A stretch of DNA of 40,975 nt from Mycobacterium sp. 852013-50091_SCH5140682. Its GTDB lineage: Bacteria > Actinomycetota > Actinomycetes > Mycobacteriales > Mycobacteriaceae. The stretch lies in NCBI RefSeq assembly GCF_001665685.1, contig NZ_LZTB01000059.1, positions 1-40,975 on the forward strand, in the 5' to 3' direction. The notes beneath the pieces were generated by a model. The model worked only from the letters and a program-made list of their open reading frames with translations. It had not been told where the DNA came from and did not search any database. Of the stretch, positions 17,766 to 24,983 are shown piece after piece. The translations under genes were made by a program, and so were the position numbers. Numbering within the stretch: the stretch's first letter is position 1; each line of letters starts with the position of its first letter.

Positions 17766-17869
17766 GCCAGCACCAAGGGATCGGCGGATTCCTGCGACAA
17801 CACCGCACCGGCCGGGGCGACCGAATCGGTCTCGTCCTCGACGGTCATCCGCTGGTCGCCTCCGCTCAT
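17762..17869 (-). CDS. Small leader ORF of the polyol operon (35 codons)
   Basis: A 35-residue ORF (begins MSGGDQRMTVEDETDS, ends ADPLVLA) that is the first reading frame after the operon promoter and ends in an ATGA overlap with the kinase start. Acidic, with no membrane segment. The ATGA coupling resembles the other junctions of this operon. It may be a real small protein or only a leader that delivers ribosomes to the kinase; a GAGGG stretch about 13 bases upstream is a poor but possible ribosome site. Confidence 0.4.
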   Translation of the reverse strand: MSGGDQRMTVEDETDSVAPAGAVLSQESADPLVLA

Positions 17870-17908
17870 CTGATATTCATGACCCTCATCTGATCGACTG
17901 TGACTCGG

Positions 17909-17938
17909 ATCATGCAGTGCTCTATGCTCATATGTCAA
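17909..17938 (-). promoter_or_regulatory. Probable promoter of the polyol operon
   Basis: On the minus strand, a perfect -35 TTGACA (17938-17933) and a -10 CATGAT (17914-17909) are separated by 18 bp, predicting a start near 17902, about 33 nt before the leader ORF. The -35 box overlaps the first CATATG operator half, so regulator binding should directly affect it. Confidence 0.55.
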
Positions 17939-17958
17939 TGCGGCTGCACATATGTGCA
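17925..17958. promoter_or_regulatory. Twin CATATG-centred operators for the SorC-type regulator
   Basis: TGCACATATGTGCA (17945-17958) is a perfect 14-bp palindrome. A weaker copy TGCTCATATGTCA (17925-17937) has the same CATATG core. The cores are exactly 20 bp apart, close to two helical turns, in the divergent region between the operon and the regulator gene. This is the arrangement expected for cooperative binding by an oligomeric SorC/DeoR-type protein. Binding itself is inferred. Confidence 0.65.
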
Positions 17959-17995
17959 TCGTGTCGGCCGCGCGAGTCCGGAAGGGGGGGCAAGC

Positions 17996-18910
17996 GTGGG
18001 GCCGGACGAGCTGTTCCAGCGGGCGATGATCGCCCGGCGCTACTACCTGGAGGGCCGCACCCGCATCCAGATCGCCGACGAACTCGGCATCTCGCGGTTC
18101 AAGGTGGCACGCGAGCTCGACGAGGCAGTCGCGTCGGGGATGGTGGAGATCAAGATCCACGACCCCGGCTCCATCGACGTGGCGCTGTCCTCGGCGCTGC
18201 AGAGCAGGTTCGGTTTGCAGCACGCCTATGCCGTCACCTCCGCCGACTCGGGCGACCGGGTCGAAGCCGTGACCCGGGCGACCGCCGAACTGCTGCAATC
18301 GATTCTGCGAGAGGGGGACGTGATCGGCGTCGACTGCGGCCGCACCCTGGCCCGCATCGCCGACCACCTCACCACACTGCCGGCCTGCGACGTCGTCCAG
18401 CTCACCGGCATGGCCGGCGCGATCACGCACAACGGCGCCGATCTGGTCCGGCGGATCAGCGAGGTCAGCGGCGGAACCCCGTGGCCGCTGTACGCACCGC
18501 TGGTGGTCTCCGACGCCCGTACCGCCGCCAGCCTGGCCGGCAACCAGCAGATCCAGGACACCTTCTCCCGCTACCCGCAGGTCAGCTGTGCGCTGGTGTC
18601 GGTCGGCGCATGGAGCCAGGGCGCCTCCCAGGTCTACGCATCGCTGTCGGACGACGAGGTCCGCGAGTTCACGGCGGGCGGTGTGTGCGCCGAGACATGT
18701 GCACTGCTGCTCGACGCCGACGGCCGCCGCCTGCCCGGCCTCGACGACCGGCGCATGGGCATCGACGAGACCACTCTGCGCGCCATCCCCACGGTCATCG
18801 CGCTGGCGACCGGCGCAGAGAAGATCGCCGCCACCCGCGCCGTGCTGCGCTCCGGGATGGTGTCGGCACTGGTCACCGATTCCGAGATCGCCGCCGCGAT
18901 CCTCGGCTGA
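17996..18910 (+). CDS. SorC-family sugar-responsive transcriptional regulator
   Basis: 304 residues from GTG 17996, preceded by GGAAGGGGGG. N-terminal helix-turn-helix: ARRYYLEGRTRIQIADELGISRFKVARELDEAV (about residues 11-43). The C-terminal sugar-binding domain has VIGVDCGRTLARIADHL, VQLTGMAGAI, PLYAPLVV and VSVGAWSQG, as in SorC/DeoR (B. subtilis) proteins that sense phosphorylated sugars. It is divergent from the polyol operon and probably controls it through the two CATATG sites, with a ketose or polyol phosphate as effector. An upstream start at 17900 would run through the operators and is rejected. Confidence 0.85.
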   Translation: MGPDELFQRAMIARRYYLEGRTRIQIADELGISRFKVARELDEAVASGMVEIKIHDPGSIDVALSSALQSRFGLQHAYAVTSADSGDRVEAVTRATAELLQSILREGDVIGVDCGRTLARIADHLTTLPACDVVQLTGMAGAITHNGADLVRRISEVSGGTPWPLYAPLVVSDARTAASLAGNQQIQDTFSRYPQVSCALVSVGAWSQGASQVYASLSDDEVREFTAGGVCAETCALLLDADGRRLPGLDDRRMGIDETTLRAIPTVIALATGAEKIAATRAVLRSGMVSALVTDSEIAAAILG

Positions 18911-18916
18911 GCGCGC

Positions 18917-20392
18917 TCAGATCAAGTTCGCGGTGCCGTCGGCATGGACGGTGACCTTGGCGCCCGCGACGTCACCGGCCACCGTCGCAGCCGCATCGGA
19001 CGAGTCGGTGATCAACGCAAGGGTGCGCGCGTCGTCGGGCGTCCGCACGGCCAGATAGGCCTTCTCGGGTGTGCCGTCACGCTGAAACGGCGTGGTCCAC
19101 GATTCGACCGTCCCCACACCCGACCACTCGACCGCCAATCGGCGGACGGGCTCGCGGTCAACGGCGGATTGCACGTCCTCCCAACGGAATTCACGACTGG
19201 GCGGTTCGGTCCCGTAGACCCCGAAACTGTGCTTGGTCAGGTAACCACCGTTGGCGGTGATCAGGCCGCGCGTGCCCGGGCGGGCCACCAGTTGCTCGGC
19301 CATCGTCGCGATCGAATGCGTGACGTAGTTGTTCCACGGCCCGCCCGCGAAGGTCAGCCCGCCGGTGACGGTCAGCGGCCGCGCCGGATCCCCCAGCGGC
19401 AGACCGAGTTCGGCCGCGGCCACCTGCACCGCCGACGGGAAGCACGAGTACACATCGATCAGGTCGAGCTCGTCGACGCCGAGTCCTGCCAACTCGAGCA
19501 CCCGGCGGCCACCGATGCGGATCGCCGGGGACCGGTAGAGTTCCGCGCGCTCCCCGATCGCGTACGTATCGTGCGCATCGGTCCCCGCGTACGGGAAAAC
19601 CCAACGGTCCCTGGGAATCTGGAGATACTGCGCCTTCTCAACCGACGTGACGATCAGCGCCGCACCCTGATCCACCATGTTGTTGGAGTTCATCAACTTG
19701 GTATAGGGCCAGCTGATCATCCGGTTGTCCGGACCGGGTTCGGCGATCTGCTCGGCCGTGAACCGTTCGGTGGTCCAGGCGTGCGGATTACCTGCCGCCA
19801 CCGTGCTGAATTGCGACCACAGTTCGCCGATGCGCCGCTGGTGGACATCCGGGGCCTCGCCCGCCGCGATCCGCACCGCCTGCTCGAACATCGGATACAC
19901 GTACGCCGGGCGGTCGAGCATGATCCGGATCTCGGCGTCGCCTGCCATCGGCACGCCGTCGTCGCTGCCCGGCGCCAACGGCACCGATTCGTCCTGATGG
20001 GTCCAGTCGGGCTTGACACCGCGGGCCCGCAGACGGCTTCGCGTACGCCAGGTTTCGGCACCCGCGATCAGCACCGCATCGGCCCGCCCTGCCATCACGT
20101 CCCGGCTCGCCTCGTTGACCAGGGTCTGGGGCACGTTGCCGCCGATGCCGGTGTAGCGGGTGGACGCATTGCGGGCGCGAATCCGCTGCGCCAGCAACTG
20201 TCCCGGATCGCGATAGCGCCACGACAACAGGTTGACGATGCGGACGGAGTCCACGGCCTCCAGGACCCGCGGGTCGGCGGCGTTGCGGGCCGCGGCCACC
20301 ATGAGGTCGACCGGTTCCCGCGCCGGATCCTCGTCGCGCTGATTGACCTGGCCGTACCCGACGAGTACCGGCGTCCTTGGGTCGGTGGGCAT
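18917..20392 (-). CDS. Thiolase-like protein lacking the nucleophilic cysteine
   Basis: 491 residues of the SCP2-thiolase-like group annotated in mycobacteria as acetyl-CoA acetyltransferase; from memory equivalent to Rv1867. The thiolase frame is visible: VLVGYGQVNQR, RADAVLIAGAE, LDLIDVYSCFPSAVQVAAAELG, GGLTFAGGPWNNY, ANGGYLTKHSFGVYG. At the normal CxS/G nucleophile position the sequence is GGNVPQTLVNEAS, without Cys, so classical thiolysis or Claisen chemistry is doubtful. The C-terminal about 90 residues form an extra beta-rich domain. It converges on the SorC regulator with six bases between stops. Confidence 0.75.
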   Translation of the reverse strand: MPTDPRTPVLVGYGQVNQRDEDPAREPVDLMVAAARNAADPRVLEAVDSVRIVNLLSWRYRDPGQLLAQRIRARNASTRYTGIGGNVPQTLVNEASRDVMAGRADAVLIAGAETWRTRSRLRARGVKPDWTHQDESVPLAPGSDDGVPMAGDAEIRIMLDRPAYVYPMFEQAVRIAAGEAPDVHQRRIGELWSQFSTVAAGNPHAWTTERFTAEQIAEPGPDNRMISWPYTKLMNSNNMVDQGAALIVTSVEKAQYLQIPRDRWVFPYAGTDAHDTYAIGERAELYRSPAIRIGGRRVLELAGLGVDELDLIDVYSCFPSAVQVAAAELGLPLGDPARPLTVTGGLTFAGGPWNNYVTHSIATMAEQLVARPGTRGLITANGGYLTKHSFGVYGTEPPSREFRWEDVQSAVDREPVRRLAVEWSGVGTVESWTTPFQRDGTPEKAYLAVRTPDDARTLALITDSSDAAATVAGDVAGAKVTVHADGTANLI

Positions 20393-20497
20393 CGGTGCAC
20401 CATATCCGGCTCGCGACGGCGACGATTCGCGACATTGCCGCCGCCGGCGTCAATAATTCTCACCCGCTGTTCACCGATCGGGGCCATGATGGGATAG

Positions 20498-22867
20498 ATG
20501 ACTGCACAGGCGCTCACCCCTACGCTGTCCGATGCCGAACTGACGCTTATCGATTCTTACTGGCGCGCCGCCAATTACCTGTCGGTCGGCCAGATCTACC
20601 TGCTGGACAACCCACTGCTGCGCGAACCACTGGTGGCCGACCACGTCAAACCCCGCCTGCTCGGCCATTGGGGCACGACGCCGGGACTGAACCTCATCTA
20701 CGCCCACCTCAACCGCATCATCCGCGAGCGCGACTCCGACGTCATCTACATCACCGGGCCGGGTCACGGCGGCCCGGGACTGGTGGCCAACGCCTACCTG
20801 GAAGGCACGTACAGCGAGGTATACACGGGCATCGGAGAAGACGCCGACGGACTGCGAAAGCTGTTCCGGCAGTTCTCTTTTCCCGGCGGCATCCCCAGCC
20901 ACGTCGCGGCCGAGACACCGGGTTCCATCCACGAGGGTGGCGAGCTGGGCTATGCGCTGGTGCACGCCTACGGCGCCGCCTTCGACAACCCTGATCTGGT
21001 GGTGGCCTGTGTGATCGGCGACGGTGAGGCCGAGACCGGACCACTGGCCGCCAGTTGGCATTCCAACAAGTTCCTCAACCCGGTGACCGACGGCGCGGTG
21101 CTGCCGATCCTGCATCTCAACGGCTACAAAATCGCGAATCCGACTGTGCTTGCCCGCATTCCGGCCGAGGAACTCTACGCCCTGCTCTACGGGTACGGCT
21201 ACCGCCCCATCACGGTCGCCGGTGACGATCCGGCAAACGTGCACCAGCAGCTGGCCACGGCCTTCGACGAGGCCTTCGACCAGATCGCCGCGATCCAGCG
21301 CGCTGCCCGACTCGACGGCGAACCCGGCCGCCCGCTGTGGCCCATGATCGTGCTGCGCACCCCCAAGGGCTGGACCGGCCCGAGCGAGGTCGACGGCAAA
21401 CAGGTCGAGGGCACCTGGCGCTCGCATCAGGTACCGCTGTCGGAAACCCGCACCAATCCCGAGCACCTCGCCCAACTCGACGAGTGGCTGCGCAGCTATC
21501 GCCCCGAGGAGCTGTTCGACGACACCGGGGCATTGCGGGAAGAGCTCCGGGCCGCCGCACCCACGGGCGGGCGGCGCATGAGCGCCAACCCGCATGCCAA
21601 CGGCGGATTGCTGCTGCGTGACCTCGACCTGCCGACCTTCACCGACTACGCCGTCACCGTCGACCAGCCGGCGGCCGGCACCACGGAGGCGACCCGGGTT
21701 CTGGGCGCGTTCCTGCGCGACGTCATCGCCCGCAACCCCGACCGGTTCCGGCTGATGGGCCCCGACGAAACCGCGTCCAACCGGCTGGCGTCGGTGTTCG
21801 AATCGACCGACCGCGCCTGGCAGGCCGAGATCGAACCCGGCGACGACCACCTGGCGCCCGACGGCCGGGTGATGGAGGTGCTCTCCGAACACCTGTGCCA
21901 GGGCTGGCTCGAGGGCTATCTACTGACGGGCCGCCACGGCCTGTTCAACTGCTACGAGGCGTTCGTACACATCGTCGACTCGATGCTCAACCAGCACGCC
22001 AAATGGCTGTTCAGCAGTTCGCACCTGCCGTGGCGGCGTCCCATCGCGTCGCTGAACTACCTGCTGACCTCGCATGTCTGGCGCCAAGACCACAACGGCG
22101 CGTCACACCAGGACCCAGGGTTCATCGATCACGTGGCCAACAAGCGGCCCGAGGTGGTGCGGGTGTACCTGCCGCCGGACGCCAACACCCTGCTGTCGGT
22201 CGCCGACCACTGCCTGCGCAGCCGCGACTACGTCAACGTCATCGTGGCGGGCAAGCAACCGGCGCTGAACTACCTGACCATGGACGAGGCCATCGCCCAC
22301 TGCACGCGAGGGCTGGGCATCTGGGAATGGGCCAGCACCGGATCCGACGAACCCGACGTGGTGCTGGCCTGTGCCGGTGACATCCCGACGCTGGAGACCC
22401 TTGCCGCGGCCGACATCCTGCGCCACCGGCTCCCCGACCTGAAGGTCCGGGTGGTCAATGTCGTCGACATCATGCGGCTGCAACCCGAGTCCGAGCATCC
22501 GCACGGCATGTCCGAACGCGAATTCGATTCGGTCTTCACCACCGACAAGCCCGTCATCTTCGCCTACCACGGCTACCCGTGGCTGATCCACCGGTTGGCG
22601 TACCGGCACGCCAACCACGACCAACTGCACGTCCGCGGATTCAAGGAACGGGGCACCACGACGACACCGTTCGACATGGTCATGCTCAACGACCTGGACC
22701 GGTTCCACCTCGTGATGGACGTCATCGACCGGGTCGATGGGTTGTCCAGCCGCGCCGCCGGGCTGCGACAGGAGATGGTCGACGCCCGGCTGGCCGCCCG
22801 CAGCTACACGCGCGAACACGGAGAAGACGATCCGGCGATCTCCGGCTGGACCTGGGAACGGATGTGA
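20498..22867 (+). CDS. Xylulose-5-phosphate/fructose-6-phosphate phosphoketolase
   Basis: 789-residue TPP-dependent phosphoketolase, normal length. Family text from the N-terminus: YWRAANYLSVGQIYL, GHWGTTPGLN, ITGPGHGGPGLVANAYLEG, FPGGIPSHVAAETPGSIHEGGELGY, TPP/Mg motif GDGEAETG ... LHLNGYKIANPT, and C-terminal GPDETASNRL, FSSSHLPWRRPIASLNYLL and SHVWRQDHNGASHQDPGF. It splits xylulose 5-phosphate (or fructose 6-phosphate) with phosphate into acetyl phosphate and glyceraldehyde 3-phosphate (or erythrose 4-phosphate) in the cytoplasm. Its position 1.6 kb beyond the polyol regulator suggests it drains the ketose phosphate made there. Confidence 0.95.
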   Translation: MTAQALTPTLSDAELTLIDSYWRAANYLSVGQIYLLDNPLLREPLVADHVKPRLLGHWGTTPGLNLIYAHLNRIIRERDSDVIYITGPGHGGPGLVANAYLEGTYSEVYTGIGEDADGLRKLFRQFSFPGGIPSHVAAETPGSIHEGGELGYALVHAYGAAFDNPDLVVACVIGDGEAETGPLAASWHSNKFLNPVTDGAVLPILHLNGYKIANPTVLARIPAEELYALLYGYGYRPITVAGDDPANVHQQLATAFDEAFDQIAAIQRAARLDGEPGRPLWPMIVLRTPKGWTGPSEVDGKQVEGTWRSHQVPLSETRTNPEHLAQLDEWLRSYRPEELFDDTGALREELRAAAPTGGRRMSANPHANGGLLLRDLDLPTFTDYAVTVDQPAAGTTEATRVLGAFLRDVIARNPDRFRLMGPDETASNRLASVFESTDRAWQAEIEPGDDHLAPDGRVMEVLSEHLCQGWLEGYLLTGRHGLFNCYEAFVHIVDSMLNQHAKWLFSSSHLPWRRPIASLNYLLTSHVWRQDHNGASHQDPGFIDHVANKRPEVVRVYLPPDANTLLSVADHCLRSRDYVNVIVAGKQPALNYLTMDEAIAHCTRGLGIWEWASTGSDEPDVVLACAGDIPTLETLAAADILRHRLPDLKVRVVNVVDIMRLQPESEHPHGMSEREFDSVFTTDKPVIFAYHGYPWLIHRLAYRHANHDQLHVRGFKERGTTTTPFDMVMLNDLDRFHLVMDVIDRVDGLSSRAAGLRQEMVDARLAARSYTREHGEDDPAISGWTWERM

Positions 22868-22905
22868 CCTGGGGCATTGCGTAGCGCCCGTATGATGGGC
22901 AAGTT

Positions 22906-23664
22906 ATGTCTGACCACGCCGCGGTAGCCGAGCATCCCCTGGTGGGCCAGCTGTCGGCGTTGCATCACTTCCGTATCTACGCCGATATCGGTGTCGTGGT
23001 CGTGGTGTTGACGCTGACGAATGTGATCGCACACTTCACCACACCGTGGGCCAGTGTCGCGACCGTGCCCGCTGCGGCGCTCGGATTGCTGGCCCTGGTG
23101 CGGGCCCGCGGCCTGGGATGGGCCGAGCTCGGTCTGAGCCGCGAGCACTGGCGATCAGGCGCCGGTTACGCGCTGGCGGCGGTCGCCCTGGTGCTGACGG
23201 TAATCGCGATCGGCGCCCTGTTGCCGTGGACGCGGCCGATGTTCATGAACAACCACTACGCGACCATCTCGGGCGCACTGATCGCATCGATGGTCATCAT
23301 CCCCTTGCAGACGGTGATTCCCGAGGAACTGGCCTTCCGTGGCGTTCTGCACGGCGCGCTCGACCGGGCCTGGGGTTTCCGTGGTGTCGCCGCTGGCGGT
23401 TCGCTGCTGTTCGGCCTGTGGCACATCGCCAGCTCCCTGGGCTTGACCAGCGGCAATGTGGGATTCACCCGGCTGCTCGGCGGCGGGTTCTTCGGCATGG
23501 TGGCCGGGGTCGTGATGGCCGTGGTGGCCACCGGCGTCGCCGGATTCGTGTTCACCTGGCTGCGCCGGCGCAGTGGCAGCCTGCTCGCGCCGATCGCCCT
23601 GCATTGGTCATTGAACGGCCTCGGTGCATTGGCCGCAGCGGTCGTCTGGCACCTGTCGACCTGA
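22906..23664 (+). CDS. CPBP-family intramembrane metalloprotease
   Basis: 252 residues, about six hydrophobic helices. The CPBP/Abi catalytic motifs are all present: PEELAFRGVLHG (Glu140-Glu141, Arg145), LFGLWHIASS (His173) and LAPIALHWSLNGLG (His233). The family includes the eukaryotic Rce1 CAAX protease and bacterial bacteriocin-immunity or membrane-anchored regulators; no substrate is evident here. From memory, equivalent to M. tuberculosis Rv1863c. It follows phosphoketolase by 38 bp and ends just before a 26-bp tandem repeat. Confidence 0.85.
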   Translation: MSDHAAVAEHPLVGQLSALHHFRIYADIGVVVVVLTLTNVIAHFTTPWASVATVPAAALGLLALVRARGLGWAELGLSREHWRSGAGYALAAVALVLTVIAIGALLPWTRPMFMNNHYATISGALIASMVIIPLQTVIPEELAFRGVLHGALDRAWGFRGVAAGGSLLFGLWHIASSLGLTSGNVGFTRLLGGGFFGMVAGVVMAVVATGVAGFVFTWLRRRSGSLLAPIALHWSLNGLGALAAAVVWHLST

Positions 23665-23670
23665 GCTCGC

Positions 23671-23748
23671 GGCAGCTCAACTCGCGCCTCCGGCGCGGCA
23701 GCTCAACTCGCGCCTCCGGCGCGGCAGCTCAACTCGCGCCTCCAGCGC
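23671..23748. repeat. Three tandem copies of a 26-bp GC-rich repeat
   Basis: Copies at 23671-23696, 23697-23722 and 23723-23748; the first two are identical and the third has one change (CCGGC to CCAGC). Each unit contains GCGCC-TCC-GGCGC, which can form a small hairpin. The array separates convergent genes and its last copy encodes the C-terminal RRRAGGAS and stop of the CGNR protein. As 26 is not a multiple of three, copy-number change could alter that tail. Confidence 0.85.
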
Positions 23749-24373
23749 GGCGGCGCGCCCGGAACTCGCGGTTCTTCAGCTTGTTGCCACAGTCGGCCAT
23801 ATCGCACCAGATGCCGCCGTGGTTGCGGGATCTGTCGTAGAACGCCCACGCGCATTCATCGTTGGCGCATGCCTTGAGCCGTGACCAACTGCCGTCGCGC
23901 TGAGCGTCGCGCATCACCACCAGCAGCTCGATGAGACGCTCGCGCAGGCTGTCTCCGGACGCGGACAGTGTGACCTGCCCCTCGGCGTCCAACCCGGCCT
24001 GCGCAGGGGCTCCTTCGGCAACTTCACGCAGGGCCCGCAGAGCGCGCGGCCCGGGTGCAGCGCCTCCGGCGTTGTGAATCAGTAGCGCCCGCAGCGCTTC
24101 CCGAACCTCGCGGAGGAACACCAATTCGTCGGCGGTCGGGCTGGCGCCCGCTTTCAGCAGACCGTTGTCGATCAGCCAGGGGGCGGCATCGTCGGCGCGC
24201 GCCAGCCGGTCCGGGCCGTCGGGCAGTTCGACGGTGTTGACCAGAGCTTGAACCCGGGCAAGGGGCCAGGGTGCGGGTTTCGTCTCGTCCTCCGCGGGCC
24301 ACCGCACACGCGAATCGCCCGGCGTACGCGAATCGACCCGCGCACGCGAGGAGCGCACATCGACCTGAGTCAT
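23729..24373 (-). CDS. CGNR zinc-finger, ABATE-domain regulator
   Basis: 214 residues. The middle shows the ABATE-type domain (VQALVNTVELPDGPDRLA ... ELVFLREVREALRALLIHNA), and the C-terminus carries the CGNR zinc finger with Cys169, Cys174, Cys190 and Cys195 (ACANDECAW ... IWCDMADCGNK). Such proteins are presumed DNA-binding regulators. It is divergent from a small conserved gene, with three copies of an ACCAGTCAC-type motif between them that may be its operator. The last residues and stop lie in the 26-bp tandem repeat, which probably replaced the original C-terminus. Confidence 0.8.
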   Translation of the reverse strand: MTQVDVRSSRARVDSRTPGDSRVRWPAEDETKPAPWPLARVQALVNTVELPDGPDRLARADDAAPWLIDNGLLKAGASPTADELVFLREVREALRALLIHNAGGAAPGPRALRALREVAEGAPAQAGLDAEGQVTLSASGDSLRERLIELLVVMRDAQRDGSWSRLKACANDECAWAFYDRSRNHGGIWCDMADCGNKLKNREFRARRRAGGAS

Positions 24374-24390
24374 GGCACCACGGTACCGCA

Positions 24391-24454
24391 GAGTGACCGG
24401 TTAAATCAGTTGACCAGTCACTCATGACCGGCGTAGCGTTTTTACCAGTCACGC
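24391..24454. promoter_or_regulatory. Three ACCAGTCAC-type motifs in the CGNR divergent region
   Basis: GAGTGACCGGT (24391-24401) and ACCAGTCACTC (24413-24423) form a 10/11 inverted repeat, and ACCAGTCACGC (24444-24454) is a third copy in direct orientation, 31 bp (about three turns) from the second. All lie between the divergent starts at 24373 and 24496. A regulator, most simply the CGNR protein, may bind here; inference. Confidence 0.5.
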
Positions 24455-24495
24455 TTTTCCAGACCCGATATTGAGCAAACTACGAGGTAGCCGCC

Positions 24496-24978
24496 ATGAC
24501 CGACAACCGATTTTCTGCGCCGTCAGTCCCCACCCACACGCCCGCCGCAGATCCGTCGACCATCGCACAGCCCTCGACCCGGGCCCGCCTGCTCGCGCGC
24601 CTCAACGCGGGAAAGCTGGATGCGATGTTGGCCGTGGGGGCTCCGACCCCGGCAGGCAGTGCGATCGCCGTGCGTGCGGCCCGCCTGACGTCGATCCCCG
24701 AACGCGAGGAATTGGCCCGGGTTCTGCGCGAGATCGTCGAGCAGGCCAGCGCTGACGTGAACGCGTGGTCCGCGCGAGTCCCGTTGCACTACACCAACGT
24801 CGCCGCCGCAGCGGACGTCGTCGACGCAATCAGGTTGCGGCTGCACGCGCCGCTCCCGGTCAGCGCCCGTGGCATGGCGCGGTTGAACCGGGTGCTGACC
24901 GACGGCTGCGGTCCGCTGTACGAGAACGGGCGCGGCGATCTGGCCGGGCGACTCGGCGCAGCGCTGGCCGCGATGTAG
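24496..24978 (+). CDS. Conserved actinobacterial hypothetical protein
   Basis: 160 residues, soluble, mostly helical. The conserved-looking core is RARLLARLNAGKLDAMLAVGAPTPAGSAIAV...RLTSIPEREELARVLREIVEQA, followed by VPLHYTNVAAAADVVDAIRLRLHAP and GMARLNRVLTDGCGPLYENG. No catalytic motif is recognised. It is transcribed divergently from the CGNR regulator and preceded by GAGGTAG, suggesting that the CGNR protein controls it. Function unknown. Confidence 0.7.
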   Translation: MTDNRFSAPSVPTHTPAADPSTIAQPSTRARLLARLNAGKLDAMLAVGAPTPAGSAIAVRAARLTSIPEREELARVLREIVEQASADVNAWSARVPLHYTNVAAAADVVDAIRLRLHAPLPVSARGMARLNRVLTDGCGPLYENGRGDLAGRLGAALAAM

Positions 24979-24983
24979 GTCCG

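Noticed and set aside
23671..23748. Possible CRISPR array
   Set aside because: Repeats are directly adjacent with no spacers, and no cas genes are nearby.
23729..24978. CGNR gene and the 160-residue gene as a toxin-antitoxin pair
   Set aside because: They are divergent rather than an overlapping operon, and neither has toxin motifs.
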